Positions 16,345 to 16,879 of a stretch of DNA of 16,879 nt are shown here, piece after piece (the first letter of the stretch is position 1; the number at the start of each line of letters is the position of its first letter). The notes under the pieces are model-generated. The model was not told the origin of the DNA. It saw only the letters and a program-made list of their open reading frames with translations, and ran no database searches. The translations under genes and the position numbers were made by a program. The stretch is taken from NCBI GenBank assembly GCA_003526465.1, contig DPWD01000348.1, positions 1,420 through 18,298 of the forward strand. The letters are read 5' to 3'. This DNA comes from Hyphomonadaceae bacterium (GTDB lineage Bacteria > Pseudomonadota > Alphaproteobacteria > Caulobacterales > Aquidulcibacteraceae).

Positions 16345-16879
16345 TCACCATTTGAGCGCGCGTCCAACCAAGACCGCGCCGACCGCCGCGCAGAACAGGA
16401 TCGCCGCCAGATACCAACTCGCAACATAAAGCGCTGAATCCATCGGGCAGCAGCTGGCGTAGGCGATGGCGGCGAGGCTTCCCGACACTGCGCCTATTGC
16501 CGCGCCGGCAAGCGACAGGCGGGTGGGGCCAAGCCCGCGCACGGCCAGGAAAAGCGCTATCGCGATGGGCGCGGCGAGCAACGGAATTCGGTAGAGGCAT
16601 TCCGGCACGCCGCCGCCCAGCCAGGATTCCATGCGTGCTTCCGCTGGCGTGACCAGAAACGCCAGGAACGCAATAGCGGTGCTTGCGGCGGCAAACAGGA
16701 ACGCCGGAATCGCCACATGGCGCGCACGCGTGTTAGGCCGTGCAAGCTCCAACAGCAGCGGCGCGGCCGCGGCCGCTGCGGCAAGGCCGAACCCAACCTT
16801 GAGCAGCACCGCGACGAAGGCGTCGCCAAAATCGGCGCGCACGCCAAACAGCGCCGCCATCAGCGCAAGCGAGGCGGCG
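16345..16879 (-). CDS. NrsF/DUF1109-family anti-sigma factor (5' cut by window)
   Basis: The frame is open through base 16879 (codons before the ATG at 16860 read AASLAL), and DUF1109 proteins are about 210 aa with helices preceding this point, so the ATG at 16860 is internal and the N-terminus lies outside. The visible 171 residues from that ATG hold about five membrane helices. Conserved family blocks are ECLYRIPLL with Cys88, LGPTRLSLAGAAIGAVSGSL, and YASCCPMDSALYVASWY with Cys137/Cys138, then a final helix ending GRALKW. In Caulobacter the NrsF protein is the membrane anti-sigma factor of an ECF sigma factor and uses two conserved cysteines; both appear kept here, about 50 residues apart. 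The partner sigma factor gene would be expected just beyond the right edge. Confidence 0.82.
   Translation of the reverse strand, partial: AASLALMAALFGVRADFGDAFVAVLLKVGFGLAAAAAAAPLLLELARPNTRARHVAIPAFLFAAASTAIAFLAFLVTPAEARMESWLGGGVPECLYRIPLLAAPIAIALFLAVRGLGPTRLSLAGAAIGAVSGSLAAIAYASCCPMDSALYVASWYLAAILFCAAVGAVLVGRALKW

Noticed and set aside
16345..16860. ATG at 16860 as the true start of the anti-sigma gene
   Set aside because: The frame stays open to the window edge with hydrophobic residues, and family members are longer at the N-terminus; the gene is cut by the boundary.

Overview
The window looks like chromosomal DNA of a high-GC alphaproteobacterium, most likely in or near the Caulobacterales / Hyphomonadaceae-type orders. 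This is inference from gene families rather than a marker gene. The supporting families are a FucP/GluP-type sugar transporter, a glk-zwf pair, a JmjC-like cupin of the kind common in Caulobacter-type sugar regulons, a bacterial heme peroxidase with RTX repeats, and an NrsF/DUF1109 anti-sigma factor. No rRNA, tRNA, CRISPR array or complete mobile element was seen.

Layout. (1) 1-4607 is a sugar-use region. It holds the 3' end of a sialate O-acetylesterase-family gene, a convergent FucP/GluP-type MFS sugar transporter, and a divergent glucokinase-zwf operon whose genes overlap by 8 nt. The 383-bp divergent region carries a LacI/GalR-type operator overlapping a plausible glk promoter, followed by a GC-rich leader with mutually exclusive hairpins. 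Together these genes deacetylate and import sugar, phosphorylate glucose and commit glucose-6-phosphate to the Entner-Doudoroff or pentose phosphate route. (2) 4676-6103 holds a cupin_8/JmjC-like protein on the minus strand and, divergently, a small IS3 OrfA-like helix-turn-helix protein with no OrfB partner. A 19-bp dyad lies between them. (3) 6104-6556 is a gene-free 450-bp stretch upstream of the giant gene. (4) 6557-14194 is a single 2545-aa gene: an animal-type heme peroxidase (peroxicin class) joined to many RTX calcium-binding repeats and an apparent C-terminal type I secretion signal. No transporter genes are in view. (5) 14489-16879 holds a 51-aa single-pass membrane protein, then a coupled DUF1326-DUF2182 pair (Cys-cluster protein plus Met/Cys-rich membrane protein). 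Convergent to these is the NrsF-type anti-sigma factor gene, cut by the window edge.

The least understood parts are the DUF1326/DUF2182/NrsF neighbourhood (possibly metal handling under an ECF sigma factor), the orphan OrfA-like protein, and the long peroxidase leader. Both end genes are incomplete because of the window boundaries.
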